Shown here: positions 49,369 to 59,260 of the stretch, in pieces
How positions within the stretch are numbered: position 1 is the stretch's first letter
Layout: each line of letters begins with the position of its first letter
Assembly (NCBI RefSeq): GCF_000805385.1
Contig: NZ_JTJW01000010.1
Coordinates: forward strand, 372,001-436,000
Origin: Mycolicibacterium setense
GTDB taxonomy: Bacteria; Actinomycetota; Actinomycetes; Mycobacteriales; Mycobacteriaceae
Length of the DNA stretch: 64,000 nucleotides
Direction: 5' to 3'
The notes under the pieces: model-generated
Database searches by the model: none
What the model was told of the DNA's origin: nothing
Seen by the model: only the letters and a program-made list of their open reading frames with translations
Translations under genes and position numbers: made by a program

Positions 49369-49695
49369 TCAGAAGTTGTTACAGGTGTCGAAAACCGTCT
49401 GCAGCAACCCCAGATACGGCTGGTTGGCCGGTTGGGCGGCTATGCCCTCGGCCATCCGCTGCCGTTGATCCCGCGGTGAGCCGAGAAACTGACGCAATAC
49501 ATCCTGAACTGCCGGCGAGGCGCCGGCCATGGGACTCTGAGCGTTCAGAGCGCCCATCACCTGCGGATAACTGCAGCTGGTGTTGACGGCAGAATCCAGC
49601 CTGGGATCTGCCGACGCGACACCGGCCCCGGCGATCATCGAGAATGCCAGACCACCGACTGCGACAACCGATTTGATCGACGAACGCTTCGTCAT
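49369..49695 (-). CDS. Secreted hemophore-like (MHB-domain) heme-binding protein
   Basis: 108 residues from ATG 49695 with GGAGGTCC upstream. The signal peptide SVVAVGGLAFSMIAGAGVASA is cut at ASA-DP. The mature part shows the mycobacterial hemophore pattern: CSYPQVMGALNAQSP, AVQDVLRQFLGSPRDQRQRM, and a C-terminal CNNF. One disulphide is expected. Relatives of Rv0203 bind heme outside the membrane. It lies 118 bp after the last mmpL gene, on the same strand. A role in heme handling, or use of the fold for another ligand, is possible. Confidence 0.88.
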   Translation of the reverse strand: MTKRSSIKSVVAVGGLAFSMIAGAGVASADPRLDSAVNTSCSYPQVMGALNAQSPMAGASPAVQDVLRQFLGSPRDQRQRMAEGIAAQPANQPYLGLLQTVFDTCNNF

Positions 49696-49761
49696 GTGAG
49701 GACCTCCTCCCCCTGTCCGGACTCTACTCCCGCGACGTCGACAGGCCCGGGTTTTCGAGAT

Positions 49762-49798
49762 TTGCTTTGCGGAAGCAACCATGCGCTTGCGTACGCAA
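49762..49798. promoter_or_regulatory. Pair of TTGC..GCAA palindromes upstream of the hemophore-like gene
   Basis: TTGCTT-N5-AAGCAA (49762-49778) is followed by the perfect palindrome TTGCGTACGCAA (49787-49798), 67-103 bp before the ATG at 49695 and just after the mmpL stop. They could be operators or part of a terminator for the mmpL transcript. Confidence 0.4.
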
Positions 49799-49813
49799 AC
49801 TCTTTGCCATAGG

Positions 49814-52678
49814 TCACTTCTCCTCCGACGGCAGCAGCAGGGAGCGGACAACCGGACGTGAAGCCGTATCCCGCAACAACGCACTGGCGGGCCGCTGGCG
49901 AACCATTTGCGGCCACCAGAACCAGCGGCCGAGCAACGCCGCGATGGCCGGGGTCATGAGTGCGCGAACCACCAAGGTGTCCAACAGCAGACCGATGCCG
50001 ATCGTGGAACCGATCTGCCCGATGATTCGCAGATCGCTGGCCACCATCGACATCATGGTGAACGCGAAGACCAGACCGGCCGCCGTCACGACCTTTCCGC
50101 TACCACCCATGGCTCGGATGATGCCGGTGTTGATACCCGCGCCGATCTCTTCCTTCATCCGGGAGACCAGCAACAGGTTGTAGTCAGAACCGACGGCCAG
50201 AAGAATGATCACGGACATCGCGAGCACGAGCCAGTGGAGGTTTATGCCGAGGATGTGTTGCCAGATGAGCACCGAGAGGCCGAACGCCGCGCCGAGAGAC
50301 AGCGCCACCGTACCGACGATGACGAGGGCTGCGATGAGACTTCGCGTGACCAGCAACATGATCACGAAGATCAGACACAGCGCGGCCACCCCTGCGATCA
50401 ACAGATCGTATGTCGACCCGTCACGCATGTCCTTGAACGTCGGCGCGGAACCGGCCAGATAGATCTTGGCGTTCTCCAGGGGAGTCACCTTGAGCGCTTC
50501 TTCGGCCGCCTTGGTCACCAAGTCGACCCTCGAAATGCCTTCGGGCGTCGCCGGATCGGACCGATGCGAAATGATGAAGCGAACCGACTTCCCGTCCGGC
50601 GAGAAGAACAAGTTCATCGCGCGCTTGAAGTCTTCGTTCTCAAGGACTTCGGGCGGAAGGTAGAAGGTGTCATCGTTGCGCGCCGCGTCGAAGGCCCGGC
50701 CCATCGCGGTGGCATCCTCACTCACCTCGTTCATCATCGCCAGGGAGCCCGCCATGGTGCTGTGCATGGTCATCAAGCCGGCCCGCATCACCCTCATGCT
50801 GGCGATCATCTGCGGGAACTGGGCGATCATCTGGGGCATGAGCACATCGAGCCGGTCGGTCCCCAGGCTGAGTTCGTGCACTCCGTCGGAAACCGCGTCG
50901 ACCCCGTCGAGCGCGTCGAAGAGGGACCGGAACGACCAGCAGATGGGAATGTCGAAGCAGTGCGGCTCCCAATAGAGGTAGTTACGGATGGGCCGCCAGA
51001 AATCGTCGAAATCAGCGATATGGTCGCGCAATTCATCGGTGACGGCATCCAACTCATGCGTGTCCTGTGTCATCGCATGGGTGGTGTCGGCCATCTTCAG
51101 ACCCACATCGTAGAGACGCTGCGTGATGTTGATCATCGTGGTCAGATCGTTCGCCTGCTTCAACAGGTCACTCATGCGATCCCGCTGGAACGGCAACACC
51201 TGCTGCTGGTTGGCGTTCTGCATGCTGAGCAAGAACGGTATCGAGGTCCGATCGATCGGGTTGCCCTCGGGCCGGGTGATCGCCTGCACCCTGGATATGC
51301 CTGGTACGGCGAAAACACCCTTCGCCAGCTTGTTCAAGATCAACAGGTCTGCCGGATTACGCATGTCGTGATCGGCCTCGAGCATGAGGACGTCGGGCGT
51401 CATCCGGGACTGCGGAAAGTGCCGTTCGGCGGCCGCATATCCGACATTGGCCGGAATATCGGCAGGCACGTACAGGCGGTCGTTGTAGCTGGTTTGGTAC
51501 GCCGGCAGCGCCAACAACCCGATGAGGGCGATCACACAGGCCGTGACGAGAATCGGTGCGGGCCAACGGACTATCGCCGTCGCGAGCCGCCGCCACCGCC
51601 GGACGATGATCTTGCGCTTGGGTTCGAAGAGCCCGAAGCGACCGCCCACCGCGAGAACGGCCGGAACCAGCGTGAGCGCCACCGCGACCGCGACGATCAT
51701 CGCGACGGCGGTGGGGACACCCATGGTCTGGAAATAGGGCAGCCGAGCGAAGCTGAGGCAGAAGATGGCTCCGGCGATGGTCAGGCCGGAACCCAGCACC
51801 ACCTTGGCCACGCTTCGATACGTCGTATAGAAGGCGGCCTCGCGGTCTTCGCCGGCCTGACGCGCCTCCTGATAGCGGCCGAGGAAGAATATGCCGTAGT
51901 CGGTTCCCACCGCGATCCCCAGGGAGACCAACAGATTGACCGCGAAGGTCGACAGACCGATCACCTGGTGTTCACCGAGAAGCGCGACCACTCCGCGCGC
52001 CGCCTGAACCTGTACCCCGACCATGACCAGGAGAAGCACCGCGGTGACGATCGAGCGGTAGACGAGGAGCAACATCGTGAAGATCACCACGAGCGTGACG
52101 ATGGTGATCTTGATGATGGATTTGTCGCCGGCGTGGTTCATATCCGAGACCAACGGCGCGGGTCCTGTGACGTAGGCCTTGATGCCCGGCGGCGGCGGTG
52201 TCCGCGCCACGAGGTCCCGGACTGCCTCGACGGATTCGTTGGCCAGTGATTCGCCTTGATTGCCGGCGAGGTTCAACTGAACATAAACGCCTTTGTCATC
52301 AGCGCTCTGGACACCGGGCGCCGTGAGGGGGTCGCCCCAATAGTCCTGCACGTGCTGCACATGCCGGGTGTCGGCTTTCAGCTGGCGAACCAGCTCGTCG
52401 TAATAACGGTGCGCCTCATCGCCGAGTGGTTGGTCTGCCTCCAGGACGACCATTGCCACACTGTCCGAATCGGATTCCTCGAAGCTCTTGCCCATGCGCT
52501 GCGCCGCCTGGAATGACGGGGCGTCCTTGGGGACCAGGGAAACCGAATACTGCCGCCCCACCTGCTCGAGAGACGGAACGGCAAAGGTCAGAATCGCGAC
52601 GACCACCAACCATCCGAGGATGATCGGCACCGCCAGCCGATGGATCATCCTGGCAGTAAACGGCGGCTTGTTGCTCAC
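49814..52678 (-). CDS. MmpL-family RND lipid/siderophore transporter (second of tandem pair)
   Basis: 954 residues from GTG 52678 (start aligned with the paralogue; longer frame rejected). The RND layout of MmpL proteins: an N-terminal span, a first porter domain to about residue 190, a membrane bundle with [16 protein letters not shown], a large second extracellular domain with [19 protein letters not shown], and a C-terminal bundle with [15 protein letters not shown]. The two DY pairs are the proton relay. Most like MmpL4/MmpL5 types. Five bases after the stop of the first MmpL. Part of an mmpS-mmpL-mmpL operon. Confidence 0.93.
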   Translation of the reverse strand: MSNKPPFTARMIHRLAVPIILGWLVVVAILTFAVPSLEQVGRQYSVSLVPKDAPSFQAAQRMGKSFEESDSDSVAMVVLEADQPLGDEAHRYYDELVRQLKADTRHVQHVQDYWGDPLTAPGVQSADDKGVYVQLNLAGNQGESLANESVEAVRDLVARTPPPPGIKAYVTGPAPLVSDMNHAGDKSIIKITIVTLVVIFTMLLLVYRSIVTAVLLLVMVGVQVQAARGVVALLGEHQVIGLSTFAVNLLVSLGIAVGTDYGIFFLGRYQEARQAGEDREAAFYTTYRSVAKVVLGSGLTIAGAIFCLSFARLPYFQTMGVPTAVAMIVAVAVALTLVPAVLAVGGRFGLFEPKRKIIVRRWRRLATAIVRWPAPILVTACVIALIGLLALPAYQTSYNDRLYVPADIPANVGYAAAERHFPQSRMTPDVLMLEADHDMRNPADLLILNKLAKGVFAVPGISRVQAITRPEGNPIDRTSIPFLLSMQNANQQQVLPFQRDRMSDLLKQANDLTTMINITQRLYDVGLKMADTTHAMTQDTHELDAVTDELRDHIADFDDFWRPIRNYLYWEPHCFDIPICWSFRSLFDALDGVDAVSDGVHELSLGTDRLDVLMPQMIAQFPQMIASMRVMRAGLMTMHSTMAGSLAMMNEVSEDATAMGRAFDAARNDDTFYLPPEVLENEDFKRAMNLFFSPDGKSVRFIISHRSDPATPEGISRVDLVTKAAEEALKVTPLENAKIYLAGSAPTFKDMRDGSTYDLLIAGVAALCLIFVIMLLVTRSLIAALVIVGTVALSLGAAFGLSVLIWQHILGINLHWLVLAMSVIILLAVGSDYNLLLVSRMKEEIGAGINTGIIRAMGGSGKVVTAAGLVFAFTMMSMVASDLRIIGQIGSTIGIGLLLDTLVVRALMTPAIAALLGRWFWWPQMVRQRPASALLRDTASRPVVRSLLLPSEEK

Positions 52679-52683
52679 CGCGG

Positions 52684-55566
52684 TCAACGTTCGTCGGGTT
52701 TGAGCAACAGGGAACGGACCAGCGGGCGAGGGCCGGTCGGCCGGAGCATCGCGCTGGCGGGCCGCTGACGGACATGCAGCGGCCACCAGAACCATCTGCC
52801 CAGCAGAGCGGCGATGGACGGGGTCATGAACGCGCGCACAACCAAGGTGTCGAAGAGCAGACCGATACCGATCGTCGAACCAACCTGGCCGATGGTGCGC
52901 ACATCACTGGCCAACAACGCGAACATCGTCGAGGCGAACACCAGACCCGCGACCGTCACGACCTTTCCGCTGCCGGCCATGGCACGGATGATGCCGGTGT
53001 TGACGCCGGCTTTGATCTCCTCTTTCATCCGGGACACCAGCAGCAGGTTGTAGTCAGAGCCGACAGCCAAAAGAATGATGAGTGCGATCGCGAGCACGAT
53101 CCAGTTCAACTGGATTCCGAGAACGTGTTGCCAGATGAGCACCGAGAGCCCGAACGCCGCGCCGAGTGACAACGCCACCGTCCCGACGATGACCAAGGCC
53201 GCGACGAGGCTCCGGATCATGATGAGCATGATGATGAAAATCAGGCACAGCGCGGCGATTCCGGCGATCAGCAAGTCATAGGTCGACCCGTCCACCTGAT
53301 CTTTGGCCATGGCCGAGCTCCCGGTGAGGAAGATCTTGGCGTTCTCCAGCGGTGTGCCCTTGAGTGCCTCCTCCGCAGCTGTTCTGATCGGGTTGACGCG
53401 GGCAATACCTTCAGGTGTCGCCGGATCGCCTCGCTGGGTGATGAGCAGCCGCGCCGTTTTCCCGTCCGGCGACAAGAAGACGTCCATCACTCTCTGGAAG
53501 TCCTTGTTCTTGAACACGTTGGGCGGGATATAGAAAGAATCGTCATTCTGGGCGTTGTCGAAGGCTCTGCCCATGGCAGTGGCGCCCTCGGACATCTCAT
53601 CCATCTGCGCCAGGATTCCCCCCATGGTGCTGCGCATCGACAGCATCATGGACCGCGTGCTCTGCATGGTGGTGATCATGGCCGGGAACTGCGCGATCAT
53701 CTGCGGCAGAAGCAGATTGAGTTGATCGAGGTTGCCGATCAGATCGTGCATCGTCACCGTGAGCTTGTCGACGCCGTCAAGCGCCTCGAACAGGGATTTC
53801 GTCGACCAGCACAGTGGGATGTTGAAACAGTGGGGCTCCCAGTACAAGTAGTTGCGAATCGGGCGCCAGAAGTCGTCGAAATCCGCCATGTGGTCCCGCA
53901 GCTCGAGCGTGACGTCTTCCAGGTCGTGAGTCTTGCTGACCACATCGTTGGTCGCGACCGCGAGCTGTTGCATGAGGCCGTACATGCGTTGCATCACCGC
54001 GATGGTTTTCGTGATTTCGTCGGCCTGGTCGAGCAGGTCGTTCATCCGGGCCTTCTGAAAGGGCAACAGCTGCATCTGGCCGGCATTCGAGGAGCTGATG
54101 ATGAACGGAATCGTCGTGTGCTTGAGGGGAATACCCTCGGGTCGTGTCGCCGACTGCACCCGGGCGACTCCGGGGACGGACAGCACACCCTTGGCCAGTT
54201 TGTTGAGCACCAGGAAGTCCGCCGGGTTACGCATGTCGCGGTCGGCCTCGACCAGCAAAATGTCGGGCGAGGCCATGAGTGACTGCTGAAAATGGCGGGC
54301 TGCGGCGTCATATCCGGCGTTGGCGGGAATGTCCTTGGGCAGGTACTGCTGATCGTTGTACCCGGGCTGGTACGCGGGCAGCGCCAGCAGCCCGATCAGC
54401 GATACCGCGCAGGTGGCGACCAGGATGGGTGCGGGCCAACGAACGATCGCCGTGCCGATTCGGCGCCAACGGCGAACGATGATCTTGCGCTTGGGCTCGA
54501 ACAACTTGAATCGGCTGCCCAGCGCGAGAACGGCCGGGATCAGCGTGAGTGCCACCGCAACTGCCACCATCATGCCCAGTGCGCACGGGATGCCGAGCGT
54601 CCGGAAGTAGGGCAAGCGGGTGAAGCTGAGGCAGAAAACAGCGCCGGCGATGGTCAATCCGGACGCCAGCACCACCTTGCCGACGCTGAGATATGTGGTG
54701 TAGAACGCGGTTTCGCGATCCTCGCCGGCCTGACGTGCTTCCTGATAGCGCCCGACGAAGAAGATGCCGTAGTCCGTTCCCGCCGCGATGCCGAGGGTCA
54801 CCAGAAGGTTGACGGCATAGGTGGAAAGCCCGATCGCACCGTGATCAGCGAGAAGTGCGACAACTCCTCGGGCCACCTGCAATTGAATGCCCACCAGGAA
54901 CAACAGGATCACGGCCGTGAAGATCGAACGGAAGAAGAAGAGCAACATCGCCAGGATCACCGCGAGGCTCAGACCGGTGACCAGGAGGACGGTCTTGTTG
55001 CCGCTCGCACTCAAATCGGCGACCATCGCCGCCGGGCCGGTGACATAGGCTTTCACGCCTGGCGGTGGTGAACTCCGATCGACGATGCCCCGGACCGCTT
55101 CCAGCGATTCATTGGAAAGCGCTTGTCCGAGGTCGCCCGCGAGACCCATCTGGACGTACACGGCCTTGCTGTCGGCACTCTGCGCTGCGCCCGCCATGAG
55201 TGGGTCGCCCCAGAAATCCTGGACGTGCTGTACATGCGCTGTGTGGGCTTTCAGCTGACGAACCAGATCGTCGTAATAGCGGTGCGCATCGTCGCCCAGG
55301 GGCTGTTCGCCTTCCAGGACGATGATCGCCGAGCTGTTCGAGGTGGCTTCGCCGAAGTTCCTGCCCATGCGCTCGACCGCCTCGAACGACGGCGCATCGC
55401 TGGGAATCAGGGATACGGAGTGCTCTTTCTCCACCTGCTCGAGCGGGGGAACCACAGCGCTCAAGACGTAGGCGATCACCAACCACCCGATGATGATCGG
55501 CACCGCGAGTACCCGGATCATCCTTGCTACGAATGGCGGTTTGCCGCCGGTCATCTGGCTACTCAT
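52684..55566 (-). CDS. MmpL-family RND lipid/siderophore transporter (first of tandem pair)
   Basis: 960 residues from ATG 55566, overlapping the mmpS stop by four bases (ATGA). Same layout as its neighbour: [16 protein letters not shown] and [15 protein letters not shown] proton-relay helices and the [19 protein letters not shown] loop. The two proteins appear well over half identical, so they are an old tandem duplication. Order mmpS-mmpL-mmpL is the one found in the glycopeptidolipid locus (mmpS4-mmpL4a-mmpL4b). The pair probably exports a lipid or siderophore; which one cannot be read from the sequence. Confidence 0.94.
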   Translation of the reverse strand: MSSQMTGGKPPFVARMIRVLAVPIIIGWLVIAYVLSAVVPPLEQVEKEHSVSLIPSDAPSFEAVERMGRNFGEATSNSSAIIVLEGEQPLGDDAHRYYDDLVRQLKAHTAHVQHVQDFWGDPLMAGAAQSADSKAVYVQMGLAGDLGQALSNESLEAVRGIVDRSSPPPGVKAYVTGPAAMVADLSASGNKTVLLVTGLSLAVILAMLLFFFRSIFTAVILLFLVGIQLQVARGVVALLADHGAIGLSTYAVNLLVTLGIAAGTDYGIFFVGRYQEARQAGEDRETAFYTTYLSVGKVVLASGLTIAGAVFCLSFTRLPYFRTLGIPCALGMMVAVAVALTLIPAVLALGSRFKLFEPKRKIIVRRWRRIGTAIVRWPAPILVATCAVSLIGLLALPAYQPGYNDQQYLPKDIPANAGYDAAARHFQQSLMASPDILLVEADRDMRNPADFLVLNKLAKGVLSVPGVARVQSATRPEGIPLKHTTIPFIISSSNAGQMQLLPFQKARMNDLLDQADEITKTIAVMQRMYGLMQQLAVATNDVVSKTHDLEDVTLELRDHMADFDDFWRPIRNYLYWEPHCFNIPLCWSTKSLFEALDGVDKLTVTMHDLIGNLDQLNLLLPQMIAQFPAMITTMQSTRSMMLSMRSTMGGILAQMDEMSEGATAMGRAFDNAQNDDSFYIPPNVFKNKDFQRVMDVFLSPDGKTARLLITQRGDPATPEGIARVNPIRTAAEEALKGTPLENAKIFLTGSSAMAKDQVDGSTYDLLIAGIAALCLIFIIMLIMIRSLVAALVIVGTVALSLGAAFGLSVLIWQHVLGIQLNWIVLAIALIILLAVGSDYNLLLVSRMKEEIKAGVNTGIIRAMAGSGKVVTVAGLVFASTMFALLASDVRTIGQVGSTIGIGLLFDTLVVRAFMTPSIAALLGRWFWWPLHVRQRPASAMLRPTGPRPLVRSLLLKPDER

Positions 55567-55973
55567 GCGGCCTTCAGGAGGCAGTAGGTGAAGGCGCTCT
55601 CGCCGTTCTCGACCTTCTCCGCCTTGACCTCATCATCGACGATGATGCGGCAGCCGATCCTGTCGCTGTCTCCCTGCGCGATGACGTTGACCATGGAGGT
55701 GGCCTCGGTCATCGGGAACTTCAACGACCATGGCAGGCTTGCCCCTTCGACGAACCGCGGCTCGGCATCGACGTCGAAGTAGCTGATGTTAGCCACCGTC
55801 CCGGGTGGGCCGAACACCTCATATACCAGTTGTTTCGGGTCGTAGGGCCTACGTTCCTCGAGCTCTGTGTCGGCATATGCGGGGCGGGTCTCAGAACCGA
55901 AGACACCGTGCAGCCGCATAACGGTGAATCCCCCGGCACCGAGGACCACCAATACCAACAGCGGAATCCACAT
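55563..55973 (-). CDS. MmpS-family accessory protein
   Basis: 136 residues from ATG 55973; a TTG or other start a few codons upstream would give the usual 140. One N-terminal span ([21 protein letters not shown]), then a beta-sandwich domain with the MmpS4-like text [39 protein letters not shown] and a paired cysteine set in IGCRI and TYCLLKAA. MmpS proteins work with MmpL4/MmpL5 in export of siderophores or lipids. First gene of the operon. The leader contains a hairpin at 56088-56122. Confidence 0.92.
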   Translation of the reverse strand: MWIPLLVLVVLGAGGFTVMRLHGVFGSETRPAYADTELEERRPYDPKQLVYEVFGPPGTVANISYFDVDAEPRFVEGASLPWSLKFPMTEATSMVNVIAQGDSDRIGCRIIVDDEVKAEKVENGESAFTYCLLKAA

Positions 55974-56285
55974 CCGCTTCAGAACCCCCAAATCACCAAC
56001 CCCCTGAATCCGTGGTCCAATCCGGACAATCCGCGCCGCAGGTACCGGCCAAGTGCATCGACCGATACCCGAAAGACGCCGGCGATTCATTTGCGGCAGT
56101 GCTCTCGGGCCTGCCGCAAATGGGTGTCACGGCAAGCATGCAACAGCCCGGGTAGGACGATCCGAGCCTGACCAGTAGAGCATTCAGGCAACCTCCATAT
56201 CTGTCCATTCCCAAGGTGATACGGGATCGTAATGCATTTGGCGGGGCCGCCGCCCCGGAACTCAATTTAACGCGGCTAACAATTT
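55974..56285. other. Intergenic region between the hydrolase and mmpS genes
   Basis: This 312-bp gap contains the presumed promoter of the mmpS-mmpL-mmpL operon, since both flanking genes run on the minus strand. The part next to the hydrolase stop is AT-rich (56258-56285) and has a GC-rich inverted segment at 56243-56256. A perfect 12-bp inverted repeat lies at 56088-56122. An open frame across most of the gap has no recognisable features and is probably non-coding. Confidence 0.5.
56088..56122. promoter_or_regulatory. Perfect 12-bp inverted repeat in the mmpS leader
   Basis: CATTTGCGGCAG (56088-56099) and CTGCCGCAAATG (56111-56122) form a perfect stem with an 11-base loop, about 115 bp upstream of the mmpS ATG. 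It could be an operator (TTTGC..GCAAA half-sites occur elsewhere in this locus) or an RNA hairpin in the leader. Confidence 0.5.
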
Positions 56286-57086
56286 TCATGTAACTGAATG
56301 GCCGTTGTGTGACTCTGCAAAGAAATTCAAGATTGCCGAATTCACCGCTTCAGGCCGTTCAAGGAAGCCAAGGTGGCCCGCGTCCGCAATCTCGAGATAG
56401 CGCCCGTTGGGCAGGGCATCTGCGACTTCGGCCCCGAGATGCGGGGGCATCACCAGATCGTCGGCGAATCCGATCACGAGCACCGGAGTGTTGACCGTCC
56501 GGTAGGCCGGCCTTCGATCTTCCAGCGGAGCGACGCCATACTGAGCGCGAATGCCCGGTGTCACCTTCGCCGGCCATCTGGTGAACGTGTCGATCCAGTC
56601 CCGAGCAGAGCCTTCGTTGTTCAACGTCTTCGGTGAAAAGTTCTCCAGCAGGCGCAATTTCGCGTCGTATGTGGCGGGCAACCGCACACCGGCATCGGCG
56701 AGGTCCCGCTCCGCGATGCGAAAGAACTCGCGCGTACAGTCATGGCGCCCGCGGGTTGCCATCAACGCCGACCGGCTCACCAGCTCGGGCCTGGCCAGCA
56801 TGAGCTCCTGCGCGATATACGAGCCCATCGACACCGCCACCACCCGGACGGGGGCGATGTCGAGTCGCTCGATCAACTCCGCCGTGTCGGCCACCATCGT
56901 CGTCGTGGTGAAGCCGTCGGCGTCCGACGTCGCGCCCACGCCCCTGTTGTCGAAGGTGATGACGCGATAGCCCGCGGCGCGGAATGCGGGCACCTGATAG
57001 AGATCCCAGGTACGTCCGACACCGCCCTGCCCGGCGATGAACAGCACAGGCTCACCGTCGCCGCGGTCTTCGTAGGCCAGGTTCAC
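56286..57086 (-). CDS. Alpha/beta-hydrolase (possible lipid-locus thioesterase/hydrolase)
   Basis: 266 residues. Catalytic triad visible: nucleophile serine in VAVSMGSYIAQE near residue 98, aspartate in GFADDLVMPPHLG near 211, histidine in IADAGHLGFLERPE near 238; oxyanion region FIAGQGGVGRTW. It lies 23 bp after the FAAL stop on the same strand, so it is probably co-transcribed with it. It could release or transfer an acyl chain from the PKS, or hydrolyse an ester; both are inference. Confidence 0.88.
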   Translation of the reverse strand: MNLAYEDRGDGEPVLFIAGQGGVGRTWDLYQVPAFRAAGYRVITFDNRGVGATSDADGFTTTTMVADTAELIERLDIAPVRVVAVSMGSYIAQELMLARPELVSRSALMATRGRHDCTREFFRIAERDLADAGVRLPATYDAKLRLLENFSPKTLNNEGSARDWIDTFTRWPAKVTPGIRAQYGVAPLEDRRPAYRTVNTPVLVIGFADDLVMPPHLGAEVADALPNGRYLEIADAGHLGFLERPEAVNSAILNFFAESHNGHSVT

Positions 57087-57109
57087 CCGTCATCCGCCCG
57101 CACGGCTGC

Positions 57110-58849
57110 TCATGCGTCCAGGCGGGCGAACTCGCCCTGCCGGTACTGGTCGACGCACGCCGCACGGCGGACCTTTCCGCTTGTGGTGATCGGAATCGAA
57201 CCGGGCGGCACCAGAACCAGATCTGCGACACCCAGGCTGTGCGTGTTGAAGATCGCCGAGGTCACTTCACGTTTGACAACAGAAAGCGGATCCTCCGGCG
57301 CCTCGGGCGACGGCGCCCGCGTCCTGACTTCGACGATGACCACGAGCTTCTCGGTATGGCCGTCCGGGACGGCTATGGCCGCACACCGGCTCCGGCTGAT
57401 CTCCTGGATCGTCGCCTCGATGTCGTCGGGAGAGTGATTACGCCCGTACACGATGAGCAGATCCTTGATACGGCCGATGATGAACAGCTCGTCCTCGAAC
57501 ATGAATCCCGAGTCCCCGGTGCGCAGCCACGGCCCCTCGGGCGTGCCGTCCGACGGAGCGACAAGCTTCCCACCGAAGGTTGATTCCGTCTCTTGCGGTC
57601 GGCGCCAGTATCCGCTCGCGACATTCTCGCCGTATACCCAGATCTCTCCGACGGTTCCGGCCGGACATTCGCAGCACGTCTCGGAATCCACGATCCGGAT
57701 CAGCGGCGAGACCGGGACGCCGTAGCTGACCAGAGGCGTGCCGGCTCCGTTCTGGCAGCGCCGCGCAGTGCCCGCGGTCAGCGGTTCGGACTCGAAGCGC
57801 ACGATCGCAGGGGGCTCACCCGATTCGCGAGTTGCGATGTACACCGTGGCTTCGGCCATTCCGTAGGACGGACGTATCACTTTCCCGGGCAGGTTGAACC
57901 GAGCGAAGTGCTGGGTGAAGCGCTCAAGGGTGGCCGGGTGCACACGCTCACTTCCGGTGATGATGACGAGAACGTCCGACAGATCCAGACCGGCCATGTC
58001 CTCGTCCGAAGTCTTGCGCACCGCCAGTTCGAATGCGAAGTTCGGTGCGGCCGTGTAGGTACGGCCGTTGGTCGCGAGCATCTGCACCCAACGGGCCGGG
58101 CGCTGCAGGAAGGCCACCGGGCTCATGAGTATTGCGGGAACGCCCGACAGCACCGGCCCACAGACCCCCAGGTACAGACCCATGTCGTGATAGAAGGGCA
58201 GCCACGACACGATGGTCGAGCCCTCCGGGACGACGTTTCCGAATTCCGCGAAATAGCCCGACATCAGCTGCTCGAAATTCACCAGCAGGTTTCGGTGCGA
58301 CATCATCACCCCGGCCGGATTCCTCGTCGAGCCCGACGTGTACTGCAAATACGCTGTCTCCGTGGCGCTTTCACCCGGGCCTCCATGCGCTGCCGGAGCA
58401 TCGAAGTCCAACGTGTCGACCTCGACGACCGCCGGAGCGGATCCGCCGCCCGCAGATCTGACGAAATCGCTCACCGCGCCGGAAACCGCGGACGTGGTGA
58501 GGATGACGGTCGGCGCCGCATCCTGGAGCACCGAGCTGACCCGCTCGTCGCTGACGCCTCCGAGTGGAACCGCCAGGGGGACGGCGATCAGTCCCGCTTG
58601 CAGCGCACCGAAGAAGGCGACGATGTAGTCCAGCCCCTGTGGCGCCAGGATGAGTGCGCGGTCGCCGGGCGCGCCGACCCTCCCGAGTTCCCGTGCAACG
58701 CCAACCGCACGCCGATACAGCTGCGCGTACGTCAGGCTCTCGGTTGAGCCTTCCCAATCATTTTCGTAGTCAACAAACGTCATCGCCGTGTCGTCGCCCT
58801 GCAGCCCAGCTCGATCCCGCAGCAGCGTCAAAATGGATGCCTCGCCCAC
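57110..58849 (-). CDS. Fatty-acyl-AMP ligase (FAAL) of the FadD23/26/28 type
   Basis: 579 residues from GTG 58849. ANL fold with the long N-terminal FAAL form: [91 protein letters not shown], and C-terminal [20 protein letters not shown] and [18 protein letters not shown] with the catalytic lysine. FAALs activate fatty acids as acyl-AMP and load them on a partner PKS. It is divergent from the MAS-like PKS gene across a 411-bp gap, the usual pairing in mycobacterial lipid loci. Confidence 0.94.
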   Translation of the reverse strand: MGEASILTLLRDRAGLQGDDTAMTFVDYENDWEGSTESLTYAQLYRRAVGVARELGRVGAPGDRALILAPQGLDYIVAFFGALQAGLIAVPLAVPLGGVSDERVSSVLQDAAPTVILTTSAVSGAVSDFVRSAGGGSAPAVVEVDTLDFDAPAAHGGPGESATETAYLQYTSGSTRNPAGVMMSHRNLLVNFEQLMSGYFAEFGNVVPEGSTIVSWLPFYHDMGLYLGVCGPVLSGVPAILMSPVAFLQRPARWVQMLATNGRTYTAAPNFAFELAVRKTSDEDMAGLDLSDVLVIITGSERVHPATLERFTQHFARFNLPGKVIRPSYGMAEATVYIATRESGEPPAIVRFESEPLTAGTARRCQNGAGTPLVSYGVPVSPLIRIVDSETCCECPAGTVGEIWVYGENVASGYWRRPQETESTFGGKLVAPSDGTPEGPWLRTGDSGFMFEDELFIIGRIKDLLIVYGRNHSPDDIEATIQEISRSRCAAIAVPDGHTEKLVVIVEVRTRAPSPEAPEDPLSVVKREVTSAIFNTHSLGVADLVLVPPGSIPITTSGKVRRAACVDQYRQGEFARLDA

Positions 58850-59260
58850 GGACGTCAGAGTATCGCGCTAATCGCGCCAACATATCCGGAACCATCAGCA
58901 AACTATATTTCGATGACCATATGAATCACATCGAGGTCATTCCCCGCCATCGATCGCTGCGAGCGAAGCCATGGCGCGCGCACAACGATGGCCTCTGATC
59001 TTGACAATCAAGGTATTTGCCTGGTGAAGCGCGCGAAGTGCTTGCAATCGAGGCCATCTTCGCGATCGATTGAACGGATTCGGCGACAACATTCCGCAGC
59101 GAACCATACTGTTATTGATTACGACCGCCTTGGCGGGCGTTGAGCCCCTAATGGCCGCACCACATAAGCGGTCTAAATTCTGCGGCCCGACGCACGAATA
59201 GGGGGCATCGAGCCTGACAGCGGCCGAACCGCGGAAAGGCCTGTCGGGAGGAGGGGCAAT
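58850..59260. other. Divergent promoter region between FAAL and PKS genes
   Basis: This 411-bp gap is clearly poorer in GC than the genes beside it, with runs such as AAACTATATTTCG and CTGTTATTGATTACG. It should hold two divergent promoters. A TTGACA at 59001-59006 resembles a -35 box on the plus strand but no convincing -10 was found at the usual distance. No gene is seen in it. The PKS ribosome site GGAGGAGGGG is at its right end. Confidence 0.5.

Noticed and set aside
49907-52249. 780-codon plus-strand frame opposite the second mmpL gene
   Set aside because: No recognisable domain, His/Arg/Asp-rich composition, and it mirrors the conserved MmpL codon pattern on the other strand.
55993-56289. 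98-codon minus-strand frame between mmpS and the hydrolase
   Set aside because: No signal peptide, domain or ribosome site. It spans a hairpin and the presumed mmpS promoter.
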